Virus record (IMG/VR): IMGVR_UViG_3300022752_000205
Location: 1 to 35,345 of that record
Direction: 5' to 3' (one strand)
DNA from: a virus
DNA: 35,345 nt
Positions 22,171-28,914 of the stretch are shown in pieces. The translations under genes were made by a program, and so were the position numbers. The first letter of the stretch is position 1; the number at the start of each line of letters is the position of its first letter. The notes below the pieces were generated by a model that saw only the letters and a list, made by a program, of their open reading frames with translations, searched no databases and was not told the origin of the DNA.

Positions 22171-23397
22171 ATGCAACTATTCCCCCATCAGCAAGAGGCC
22201 AAGCTCTTCTTGCTGTCTAGGCGCAGGGCCATACTGGCCGACCAGCCACGGGTTGGCAAGACGCTACCCACAGCAGCTGCTGCACTTGAAAACCTACCCG
22301 CACTGATCGTTTGCCCAGCCATTGCCAAAACAGTCTGGGAGTCTGCGTTTGCCAAGCTCGCGCCCAACGTCTCGGTCCATGTGGTCAATGGAAAACGAGG
22401 CGCTTCAGAGGTAAACAGTGCCGATGTGACCATCATTAACTATGATGTCTTGCAATATGCACAAACAGATTTGGACAGATATAGCACTCTAGTTTTGGAT
22501 GAGTGCCACAGGATTAAGAATCCAAAAGCCCAAAGGACTAAGGCGGCCATGCTGGCTATGAAGAAGATTTCCTTTGTTTATGCATTGTCTGGCACACCCA
22601 TCCCAAACAGGCCCATCGAGCTGTGGCCCATTCTGCACGGCCTTGGCATTTACAGAGGTGGCTGGTATGACTTTGCAGGCCGTTACGCAAAGATGTGGGT
22701 CGCGCCATGGGGCTTGGATACCAGTGGCGCATCCAACCTGGTCGAACTCAAAGACATGATGAAACCCCATGTCATGCGCAGAAAGAAAGAAGCCATTTTC
22801 AAAGACTACAAAGAGCCACAAGTCAGCCTGATCACCTTTGACCTACCCAATGACAAACGTGAGCAAAGTTTTGATGCCGATGCCTTGATGGCAAACCCCA
22901 ATGCCTTGCTGGCCTTTGAGGGTCTGGCCGAGATCATGCGGGAAGCCGGAATGCGCAAGGTCAAGGCCGCCAGTGAATTCATTGATGACTTGCTCCAAGC
23001 CAACGATCCAGTGGTGGTATTTGCGCACCACAAGGATGTAGTGGCCGAGCTGGAGAAACTGCTATTTGTTCACAAGCCAGTGACAGTGGTGGGTGATACC
23101 GCACGGGCCAAGCGCGACAAAGCTATTGCCGATTTCCAGTCTGGCCAGACCAAATGCATCATTGGCAACATTGCCGCCATGTCTGAAGGTGTGGACCTAT
23201 CCGCTGCCGACACGATTGTCTTTGTTGAATGCACTTGGTCCACATCAGCACTGGAGCAGGCCAGCAGCAGGGTCGAGAACATCAACAAGTCAGGCATTCC
23301 ACCCGTCATCTACATTCTGACCATCAAGGCCAGCTTGGACCATACAGTCTTGGCCAAGGTCTTAAAGAAGCTCAATATCGTCAACCAAATCATTTAA
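22171..23397 (+). CDS. SNF2/SF2-type DNA helicase
   Basis: This 408-aa ATP-dependent DNA translocase has the Walker A segment ILADQPRVGKTLPT (about 21-34), motif II LVLDECHRIKN (about 107-117, DECH in place of DEAH) and motif III ALSGTPIPN. In the C-terminal lobe are VVVFAHHKD, motif V MSEGVDLSAAD and a motif VI region EQASSRVENINKSG. Canonical SNF2 motif VI is QAxDRxxRxGQ; here the second Arg position holds Asn. Length is typical for phage members without extra domains. It is the first gene of the rightward replication operon, and likely remodels DNA for replication or recombination together with the next-door nuclease and SSB. Confidence 0.85.
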   Translation: MQLFPHQQEAKLFLLSRRRAILADQPRVGKTLPTAAAALENLPALIVCPAIAKTVWESAFAKLAPNVSVHVVNGKRGASEVNSADVTIINYDVLQYAQTDLDRYSTLVLDECHRIKNPKAQRTKAAMLAMKKISFVYALSGTPIPNRPIELWPILHGLGIYRGGWYDFAGRYAKMWVAPWGLDTSGASNLVELKDMMKPHVMRRKKEAIFKDYKEPQVSLITFDLPNDKREQSFDADALMANPNALLAFEGLAEIMREAGMRKVKAASEFIDDLLQANDPVVVFAHHKDVVAELEKLLFVHKPVTVVGDTARAKRDKAIADFQSGQTKCIIGNIAAMSEGVDLSAADTIVFVECTWSTSALEQASSRVENINKSGIPPVIYILTIKASLDHTVLAKVLKKLNIVNQII

Positions 23398-23411
23398 CCC
23401 TTGGAGAAACC

Positions 23412-24419
23412 ATGCAACATGAAACCCGTAAACACGCCCGACTCTCAGCATCCAGAACAGACCGCTTCATGTCTTGCCCTGGCTCATACAGGCTTGAATC
23501 CCTCATGCCTTATGAGCCAGCAGGCGAAGCCGCTGCCATTGGTACAGCGATCCATGAACTCTCTGAGATCATTCTGCGCAATGGTGAGATACCAACCGGA
23601 ACTGATCCGGACCATCTTTCAATGGCCCAAGGCTATGCCAACTTTGTCAACACTCTGGTCGAGAATCCGCGCAAAAAGCTGATCGAAGTCAATCTCGATG
23701 AGGGTCTGAAGTCTCTGCACCCAGCGCTTGGTGGGACTGCCGATGCAGTCCTGGTCGATGGCAACCATCTTCATGTCATTGATCTGAAGACTGGCCGAGT
23801 CGCTGTGGATGCCCAAGACAACAAGCAGCTCTTAACCTATGCCCTTGGAGCAATGCGCCAGCTCAAAGCGCCAAGCACCATCGAATGCACCATGCACATA
23901 TTCCAGCCGCGGGTTGGCCACAGCAAGTGGACAGTGTCGGGCAACCGCTTGAACTTGCATGGTGAGCGCTTGAAGTCGGCAGCCGAGCTGGCGCTCACAG
24001 GCGATGCACCCACAAACCCAAGCCCCGATGCCTGCCGATACTGCAAGGCCAAGACCATTTGCCCATCCATGCGCGAGAAGGTCCAAGAGGTCGCTAGAAG
24101 CGATTTCAAGCCTGACACCACTGTTACCCCAGAGATGCTAGATAACGCGGCTCTGGTGGCTGCATGGGCCGATGCAGTGCAGTCTGCTGCCAAAGATCAA
24201 TTGACCAATGGCCAAGCAATCACTGGCTGGACCATGCGCGCAGGCCGCAAGACTAAATTTTGGAAAGATGAGGCGCTGGTCATGGAAGCATTCAAAGACA
24301 ACTTGAAAGTGTGGGAGCTGAAGTCGCCCAGTGCTGTCTTGAAACTTGGTGTCGAAGTCAGCGAAGACCTAGTCGGTGAGAAGACTGCTGCGCCAAGTCT
24401 TGTCAAGGCCAAGGAATAG
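23412..24419 (+). CDS. RecB/Cas4-like PD-(D/E)XK nuclease with Fe-S cluster (DUF2800 type)
   Basis: In this 335-aa protein the PD-(D/E)XK core is clear: GTAIHEL (44-50), GGTADAVLVDGNHLHVIDLK with D111, D124 and K126, and the QxxxY motif QLLTY (139-143). Cys22 near the N-terminus and C208, C211 and C217 (CRYCKAKTIC) form the split four-Cys pattern of AddB/Cas4 nucleases that hold a 4Fe-4S cluster. It probably resects DNA ends. The start at ATG 23412 has GGAG 5 bases upstream. It is separated from the helicase stop by 14 bases. The C-terminal 100 residues (about 235-335) are a family-specific tail. Confidence 0.85.
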   Translation: MQHETRKHARLSASRTDRFMSCPGSYRLESLMPYEPAGEAAAIGTAIHELSEIILRNGEIPTGTDPDHLSMAQGYANFVNTLVENPRKKLIEVNLDEGLKSLHPALGGTADAVLVDGNHLHVIDLKTGRVAVDAQDNKQLLTYALGAMRQLKAPSTIECTMHIFQPRVGHSKWTVSGNRLNLHGERLKSAAELALTGDAPTNPSPDACRYCKAKTICPSMREKVQEVARSDFKPDTTVTPEMLDNAALVAAWADAVQSAAKDQLTNGQAITGWTMRAGRKTKFWKDEALVMEAFKDNLKVWELKSPSAVLKLGVEVSEDLVGEKTAAPSLVKAKE

Positions 24420-24444
24420 AATCACATCCCCTGCCAAAAGAAAA

Positions 24445-24474
24445 GACCTGACAGCGCGTTAACACTGCCAGGTC
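24445..24474 (+). other. Hairpin in the leader before the primase gene
   Basis: GACCTG (24445-24450) pairs with CAGGTC (24469-24474), with CAG/CTG adding three inner pairs. There is no T-tract, so it is not a standard terminator. It lies in the 82-base gap between nuclease and primase, just before a five-codon reading frame, and may protect RNA or control translation. Confidence 0.5.
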
Positions 24475-24487
24475 AAAGGTCAATCTC

Positions 24488-24505
24488 ATGGCAACTTACA
24501 AATGA
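24488..24505 (+). CDS. Five-codon leader ORF (MATYK) coupled to the primase start
   Basis: ATG 24488 with AAAGGT about 7 bases upstream encodes Met-Ala-Thr-Tyr-Lys. Its stop (24503-24505) overlaps the primase ATG at 24502 (ATGA), the same overlap used by true neighbouring genes here. Translating it would bring ribosomes to the primase start. It may be chance. Confidence 0.3.
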   Translation: MATYK

Positions 24506-26673
24506 AACCCCAACTTAAAGGAATTTCAGTGCCAACTATAACTGAAACACCCCTGCCAGACACATTCAGTCAGTCCCAGTCTGTCGCCTGCAAAATAGGT
24601 GCAGTCGCGCCTGATGCTGTCTTTTGTACGTTTGCCCTGCAAGGCAACAAAAAGATTCCTTACAAGCGAAGCGGCCAAGGCGTGGCACGGGATACAGACC
24701 CGTCAGACCTTTACAACTCAGAAGATATCTGGGCCATGGAGTCATGCCCTCATGGCCAATATCTTGGCTTGGTCCAGCAGCGCCCCATCATCAGCGCATC
24801 AGGCAACTTTCTGGTTTGCCTCGATGTGGACATGAAACACGCATCAGGCCCGACCAATGTGGCCATTCAGCGCATGGCCAAGTATGTCAAGCAGCACAAG
24901 ATGCTGACCGAGGTTTCTGTCTCAGGCCGTGGCCGTCATGTCTTCTTATGGGTCTCACCACCCAAAGAATCTGACCAAGTCTTACCCAAATACAAACTGG
25001 GCGGTGGCCAAGAGCTAGAAGTCTTTGGCCTGCCAAACAGTGCGGGCAAGTCAGTGCTACTTTCTGGCAATTCGGTGGTCGGTGAATTCCAAGAGGCCGT
25101 GGATTTGCATGAACTTTTAATGGACTGGGGCATCATCGAGCAGCACCAGCTGCAAGAGCCAAAGCCTGCACCACCGAGCCAATCATTTGACTTCACCCAA
25201 TTAGGTTCAAGACTGGATGACAGCGATCTTGATCGTGCCATCAAGGCTTTGCACCATATCAGCCCAGACTGCGACTATGACCAGTGGATTGAACTTGGCC
25301 AAGCGCTGCACACTGAATTTGGCGAGGCTGGTCTCGGCCCATGGATGACATGGTCCATGGCAGGCAACAAGTTTGCAGGCACAAAAGACATTGAAGTCCA
25401 CTGGAAGAGCTTTCACCAAGGCAAAGGTGTGGGGCTTGGAACTTTGTACAAACACGCCAAAGACGCTGGCTGGGAAGCCCCAACCAAGCAGTCCGAGCGC
25501 AAGTCAGCGGTGGAAGACTTTGCAGCAGTGATTGGCCAAGCTGAAGCGCAAATTGAAGCGCAAAAAGAGACCAAAGGCTGGCCAGAGCGAACACTGACCA
25601 TTGGCCAGATCAAGCCCATTCGCTACATGGTCAAAGGCTTTTGGGCGCACAGTTTCATGGTGCTGGCTGGTCAGCCTGGCATTGGCAAGACCACAGCAGT
25701 GATCAGTCTGTGCATGGTCATGGCAGGCTTACAGGCCAAAGACTGTGAACTCACGGCCACCAAGAAACGCAAAACAATCATAGTGACTGAAGACTCGGAC
25801 CAAGTCGAGAGAACTCTTACAGGCTATGCCAGGCATTACGGGATCAGTGCGGCTTCATTATCAGACTGGTTTGTCATCATCGATGCCAAAAGGTCCAATG
25901 TGAAAGATTTACTCATGCTTGCACATAATGTAATAAATCACACGATTGATAATGTACGGCCATTATTAGTTTTGGACACGGCTAATGCCACAATGGATAT
26001 TGATAATGAGAATGACAACTCAGAAGTTGGTGCATATATTGCCGCACTAAAGCAGACCATTTATATCCAACTGGACACGCCAGTCTGCATCATTACCCAC
26101 ACAAACAAGACCATCAGCAAGTCAGACTCAGATGCCACAGCCCGTGGTGCATCAGCATTCACAGGCGATGCAACCCTGACCGGAGTGCTGTTTGAAGATG
26201 AGACCAAGACCCGCTATATGCGCCTGGTCAAGACCCGTTATCAGCCCAACTTCAGAGAAATCAAATTCAATAGCGATGTCTTTGCCGACACTGTGCTGGA
26301 TGAAGACGGGGATGTCCAAGAGCAAATGGTGCTGCTGGTCGTGCCAGCCATGTCATCGGAAGAAGACCGAAGGCAAGCAGCCAACGACCGGCAGAACGAT
26401 AAGAAGCAGCAGCAAGTCCAAGATGCGTGTGATGCTGCCTGCAACTTTGTCCAATCCATCATCAATGCCAAAGGCGCGGTGATCATGCGCAGAGGGTCTG
26501 GCAGGCCATCAGTGCCAAAAGAACTCATAACAATGCACCAGCTGGAGTGGGCTGACATCTATCAGGCCGTGCCAATGGCCGACCAAAGCTACGCAAGAAA
26601 GGCCGTCAGCGCGGCCATATTTCAGCGCTTTGCAATGGACCAAGCAAGCAGCGGATGGGTTCAAATAAAGTAA
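24502..26673 (+). CDS. Primase-polymerase / replicative helicase fusion
   Basis: This 723-aa protein has three parts. About 40-205 is an archaeo-eukaryotic-type prim-pol: FLVCLDVDMK (D108, D110), the SGRGRHVFLW nucleotide motif (141-150) and GGGQELEVFG. About 240-325 is a PriCT-2-like domain (ISPDCDYDQWIELGQALH... WKSFHQGKGVGLGTLYKHAKDAGW). About 365-620 is a RecA-fold helicase with Walker A VLAGQPGIGKTT (387-398) and Walker B RPLLVLDTANAT (D492), as in RepA/AAA_25 helicases. It would prime and unwind at the phage origin. An alternative start is GTG 24529, which has the better Shine-Dalgarno (AAAGGA, 6 bases). The repeat cluster and DnaA boxes follow at once. Confidence 0.85.
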   Translation: MKPQLKGISVPTITETPLPDTFSQSQSVACKIGAVAPDAVFCTFALQGNKKIPYKRSGQGVARDTDPSDLYNSEDIWAMESCPHGQYLGLVQQRPIISASGNFLVCLDVDMKHASGPTNVAIQRMAKYVKQHKMLTEVSVSGRGRHVFLWVSPPKESDQVLPKYKLGGGQELEVFGLPNSAGKSVLLSGNSVVGEFQEAVDLHELLMDWGIIEQHQLQEPKPAPPSQSFDFTQLGSRLDDSDLDRAIKALHHISPDCDYDQWIELGQALHTEFGEAGLGPWMTWSMAGNKFAGTKDIEVHWKSFHQGKGVGLGTLYKHAKDAGWEAPTKQSERKSAVEDFAAVIGQAEAQIEAQKETKGWPERTLTIGQIKPIRYMVKGFWAHSFMVLAGQPGIGKTTAVISLCMVMAGLQAKDCELTATKKRKTIIVTEDSDQVERTLTGYARHYGISAASLSDWFVIIDAKRSNVKDLLMLAHNVINHTIDNVRPLLVLDTANATMDIDNENDNSEVGAYIAALKQTIYIQLDTPVCIITHTNKTISKSDSDATARGASAFTGDATLTGVLFEDETKTRYMRLVKTRYQPNFREIKFNSDVFADTVLDEDGDVQEQMVLLVVPAMSSEEDRRQAANDRQNDKKQQQVQDACDAACNFVQSIINAKGAVIMRRGSGRPSVPKELITMHQLEWADIYQAVPMADQSYARKAVSAAIFQRFAMDQASSGWVQIK

Positions 26674-26854
26674 ACCGGTAAACCGGTAGTAAACCGGTAG
26701 TAAAGCGGTATACCGGTTTAGATAATGGCAGGTCTGTTGGTATAAGTGGGGGTCGTAGACCCACTTATCCACAGGCCAATCTGGTCAGTTTTGGGATAGT
26801 GAAAAGTAAACAGGTAAACCGGTAGATTTCCTTTGTCCATACCGGTTTACTTTT
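26671..26854. repeat. ACCGGT repeat (iteron-like) cluster after the primase gene
   Basis: Units of the form TAAACCGGTAG occur with ACCGGT at 26674, 26682, 26693, (AGCGGT variant) 26704, 26712, 26818 and 26841. Spacings in the first block are 8 or 11 bases. The 26712 unit is inverted. The last two form a perfect 11-bp inverted repeat, GTAAACCGGTA (26814-26824) with TACCGGTTTAC (26840-26850), and a flanking AAAAGTAAAC (26802-26811) can also pair with GTTTACTTTT (26845-26854). Another TAAAGCGGTAG lies at 26965-26975 in the next gene. Such repeats beside a primase-helicase gene suggest initiator binding sites. Confidence 0.75.
26742..26768. repeat. Perfect inverted repeat overlapping a DnaA box
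   Basis: ATAAGTGGG (26742-26750) and CCCACTTAT (26760-26768) form a 9-bp stem with a 9-base loop and no T-tract. The right arm overlaps the DnaA box TTATCCACA (26765-26773). An origin or regulatory structure fits better than a terminator. Confidence 0.6.
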
Positions 26855-26916
26855 GACCCTTTCGGGAGGTTTTGCATGGGACAAGAAGTTAGACAGTTAT
26901 CCACAGGTTATCCACA
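26765..26916 (+). promoter_or_regulatory. Three consensus DnaA boxes
   Basis: Perfect TTATCCACA copies occur at 26765-26773, 26897-26905 and 26908-26916. The last two are in tandem, 11 bases apart, inside the first codons of the gene starting at 26876. With the iteron-like repeats they mark 26671-26916 as a possible replication origin or DnaA-responsive control region. Confidence 0.65.
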
Positions 26917-27220
26917 ATCTGACAAATGGGTTGAAGATGAGCGCGTTTTCTGCCACCAGTGCAGTAAAGCGGTAGAAGTGGACATGAAGCAGTCCATGCC
27001 AGCCGAGCAGATGGAAAGGCACAGAAAGGTCAACTCAAAGCCATTGCAGTGGATGTTTGACGAAGCAAAGATTCGGAATGGATGGGCAACCATCACATGG
27101 TCCGAACATCAATGCAGCCAAACCGGACTGGCTGCATTCCCGACCGATGTCAAACACCGATGCCACTTGTTTCAAGCCAAAGCCACGGCAGTAGAATCCG
27201 AGTCATGGTGGTTGACATAA
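26876..27220 (+). CDS. Small Cys/His-containing protein, function unknown
   Basis: This 114-aa protein contains a CHQC pair (about 26-29) and later HQC and RCH, so it may bind zinc. The C-terminal half is mixed alpha/beta with Trp. The start has GGGAGG 7 bases upstream. The first codons contain two DnaA boxes, so the N-terminal residues may reflect DNA function more than protein function. It overlaps the VRR-NUC gene by 16 bases. Confidence 0.55.
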   Translation: MGQEVRQLSTGYPQSDKWVEDERVFCHQCSKAVEVDMKQSMPAEQMERHRKVNSKPLQWMFDEAKIRNGWATITWSEHQCSQTGLAAFPTDVKHRCHLFQAKATAVESESWWLT

Positions 27221-27603
27221 AGCGCAAGCGCAAAAGCATTGAACACATTGACCAGGTCAAGGTGGTGCAACACATTCGTGCGTTTTATCCGGACTGCATC
27301 ATTGCAGCAATACCCAATGGAGGCGATAGAAGCGCTTCAGAGCGCGTCAGATTGCATTCTGAAGGGGTTTTAGCAGGGATGCCTGACCTTTGCGTCTTAG
27401 AGCCTAAAAATGGGTTTCATGGGCTTTTCATTGAGATGAAGACCAAGGCCGGAGTGGTGTCAAGCAAACAAAGCGCTGTGGGTTTGCAGTTAAACGCAAA
27501 AGGATATCTGTGCCTGGTCTCAAGATCAGCGCCAGATGCAATCAAAATCATTGAAGGGTATTTGAATGGCCAAGCCAAAAAAGAGTGCAGCAACATTGAG
27601 TGA
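27205..27603 (+). CDS. VRR-NUC domain nuclease
   Basis: In this 132-aa protein the VRR-NUC motifs are AAIPNGGDRSASERVRLHSEG (N38 to G54), GMPDLCVLEPKNGFHGLFIEMK (D61, E77, K79) and SSKQSAV (Q89). Together they form the PD-(D/E)XK active site of a small Holliday-junction or flap type nuclease. The start at ATG 27205 is chosen because earlier in-frame residues lie within the previous gene. It is followed by terS with a 38-base overlap, placing it between replication and packaging, where junction resolution would be needed. Confidence 0.85.
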   Translation: MVVDIKRKRKSIEHIDQVKVVQHIRAFYPDCIIAAIPNGGDRSASERVRLHSEGVLAGMPDLCVLEPKNGFHGLFIEMKTKAGVVSSKQSAVGLQLNAKGYLCLVSRSAPDAIKIIEGYLNGQAKKECSNIE

Positions 27604-28084
27604 GCTTGCTGACAACATTGTCGAGCGTCAGCTCACATTGCGTGACCAGGCTGCAATCGAGCGCAAAGAAATGAGCAGCATCAATAAGAAAATTCATGCC
27701 TTTGGTGGTGAAGCCATGGTCTTTGACCACATCTCACAGGGGAAGACCATCGATTCAGTGATTAAGTCTTTGGAGATAAGCATTGGCGGTTTCTACAAAT
27801 GGGTCGAAAGAGATGCCAAGCGGGGAGAACTCCTCGCACGCGCACGCACGCGAGGTGGGAGAAGTTTAGCAGAGCAGACGCTGGAAATTGCAGACTCTGC
27901 CACGCCTCAAGAAGCACAAGTGGCCAAGCTGAGAGTGGACACAAGGCGCTGGCTGGCCTCTAAGCAAGCGCCAGACGAGTATGGTGACAAGCAGCAGCCA
28001 CTGGTCAACATCGACCTTGGAAGCATGGCCCTTGATGCATTGCGCAAGCGCAGCATGACAATTGAAGATATGAATACCAAATGA
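27566..28084 (+). CDS. terS: Terminase small subunit
   Basis: This 172-aa protein recognises phage DNA for packaging. It has an N-terminal basic segment, and a helix-turn-helix region at about 50-90 (VFDHISQGKTIDSVIKSLEI, GGFYKWVERD). A helix with LLARARTRGGRSLAEQTLEIAD follows, then the typical motif KLRVDTRRWLASKQAPDEYGD near the C-terminus, which many small terminases share. It is 827 bases ahead of terL; the interval holds an origin-like noncoding segment and three tiny genes, an unusual separation. Confidence 0.8.
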   Translation: MAKPKKSAATLSELADNIVERQLTLRDQAAIERKEMSSINKKIHAFGGEAMVFDHISQGKTIDSVIKSLEISIGGFYKWVERDAKRGELLARARTRGGRSLAEQTLEIADSATPQEAQVAKLRVDTRRWLASKQAPDEYGDKQQPLVNIDLGSMALDALRKRSMTIEDMNTK

Positions 28085-28394
28085 TTCAGTCACTTTATAC
28101 AACGACCATTATGTTAAGTGGATAAGTCGTTATCCACAGAATTAAGTGCATTAAAGTATTACAAGCCTAGTTATGCACAGGAATCTGTGGATAAAGTTGG
28201 CCAAAATCTGGGGACAAGTCGGTGGTGGCCAGCTGGCGGTCGGTGGCCGAGACCCCCCCCGTGGCCGCTTTGGCGGGGGCGACTGTGGCGGCACTAAACA
28301 CCTACAAAAAAAATTTTTAAAAAAATAAAAAATAATTTAACAAACAAATCAAATTGTGCAAAAATGTCAACTCCACAAACAACGGAGTAAACGA
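28085..28394. other. 310-base intergenic segment, candidate replication origin
   Basis: No gene is seen here. DnaA boxes: AGTGGATAA (28117-28125, minus strand, one mismatch), TTATCCACA (28130-28138), TTATGCACA (28171-28179) and TGTGGATAA (28186-28194, minus strand). The first two form a perfect 8-bp inverted repeat around GTCG. A GC-rich block (28203-28294) includes a C8 run at 28253-28260 that can pair with GGGGG about 20 bases later. An A/T tract follows (28306-28352), almost pure A/T, like a duplex-unwinding element. This box cluster plus A/T tract is the layout of DnaA-dependent origins. It could also contain a packaging (pac/cos) site, being next to terS. Confidence 0.6.
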
Positions 28395-28559
28395 ATGAAA
28401 TCTAAGTTAGCGACAGTGATCTTCAAAGGTCAGGAGTGGGTCGTCATCGACACTGCCGAGGAAAAAGACGGGAAGGTCTTCTGCACCTTAATGAGTCCAG
28501 ACGGGACAACTGTCTTACACGCATGGGTGGACATTAACCAGATCGTGGGAATAATATGA
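28395..28559 (+). CDS. 54-aa small beta protein, function unknown
   Basis: ATG 28395 with GGAG 7 bases upstream is preferred to the in-frame GTG at 28356. The peptide (MKSKLATVIFKGQEWVVIDT, then KDGKVFCTLMSPDGTTVLHA) reads as a small SH3-like beta barrel. It overlaps the next start (ATGA, 28556-28559) and lies directly after the origin-like segment. Confidence 0.55.
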   Translation: MKSKLATVIFKGQEWVVIDTAEEKDGKVFCTLMSPDGTTVLHAWVDINQIVGII

Positions 28560-28720
28560 ATACACAAATGCTTATTAAAGTGCGCCAGTTATTCAATGTG
28601 GATTATGTGCCGAGAAGCACAAACAGACATAATCAATTGCAATATATCAAGGCGATTAGATTATTAGGTGATAAATGGTTAATCCATAAAAATAATGAAG
28701 TGCAGAAAATACCCCAATGA
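28556..28720 (+). CDS. 54-aa basic hypothetical protein
   Basis: The frame from ATG 28556 overlaps the preceding stop, and its own stop (28718-28720) overlaps the next ATG. It encodes MNTQMLIKVRQLFNVDYVPR and then a basic helical part ending KNNEVQKIPQ. It could bind nucleic acid. It is not recognised but is supported by overlaps at both ends. Confidence 0.5.
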   Translation: MNTQMLIKVRQLFNVDYVPRSTNRHNQLQYIKAIRLLGDKWLIHKNNEVQKIPQ

Positions 28721-28914
28721 AGAGTAACTTTGTAAATAACCCAGTCAGATTGAATGGAAACGTGCATGGCCACAAATTACAGATTTGCAATAAGTGCGCC
28801 CAAAAAAAGCCACCAGAGGGTGGGGTTGAGATGAGTGCGACCAGGTGGTTATGTGCATCATGCTGGACCAATCGGATCACGGGTCGGAACTTAAAGCAAG
28901 CGAGGGGTCTGTGA
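28717..28914 (+). CDS. 65-aa zinc-ribbon protein
   Basis: CNKC (about 24-27) and CASC (about 46-49) make a four-Cys zinc ribbon with a KKPPEGG turn, and the tail is basic (RITGRNLKQARG). It starts by ATGA overlap and ends in a GTGA overlap with terL, so it is translated together with the large terminase. A packaging or transcription accessory role is possible. Confidence 0.6.
   Translation: MKSNFVNNPVRLNGNVHGHKLQICNKCAQKKPPEGGVEMSATRWLCASCWTNRITGRNLKQARGL

Noticed and set aside
24445-24474. Hairpin as a terminator after the nuclease gene
   Set aside because: There is no T-tract after the stem, and the primase gene continues the operon 28 bases later.
26742-26768. Inverted repeat as a terminator after the primase gene
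   Set aside because: No T-tract; the right arm overlaps a DnaA box, so an origin structure is more likely.
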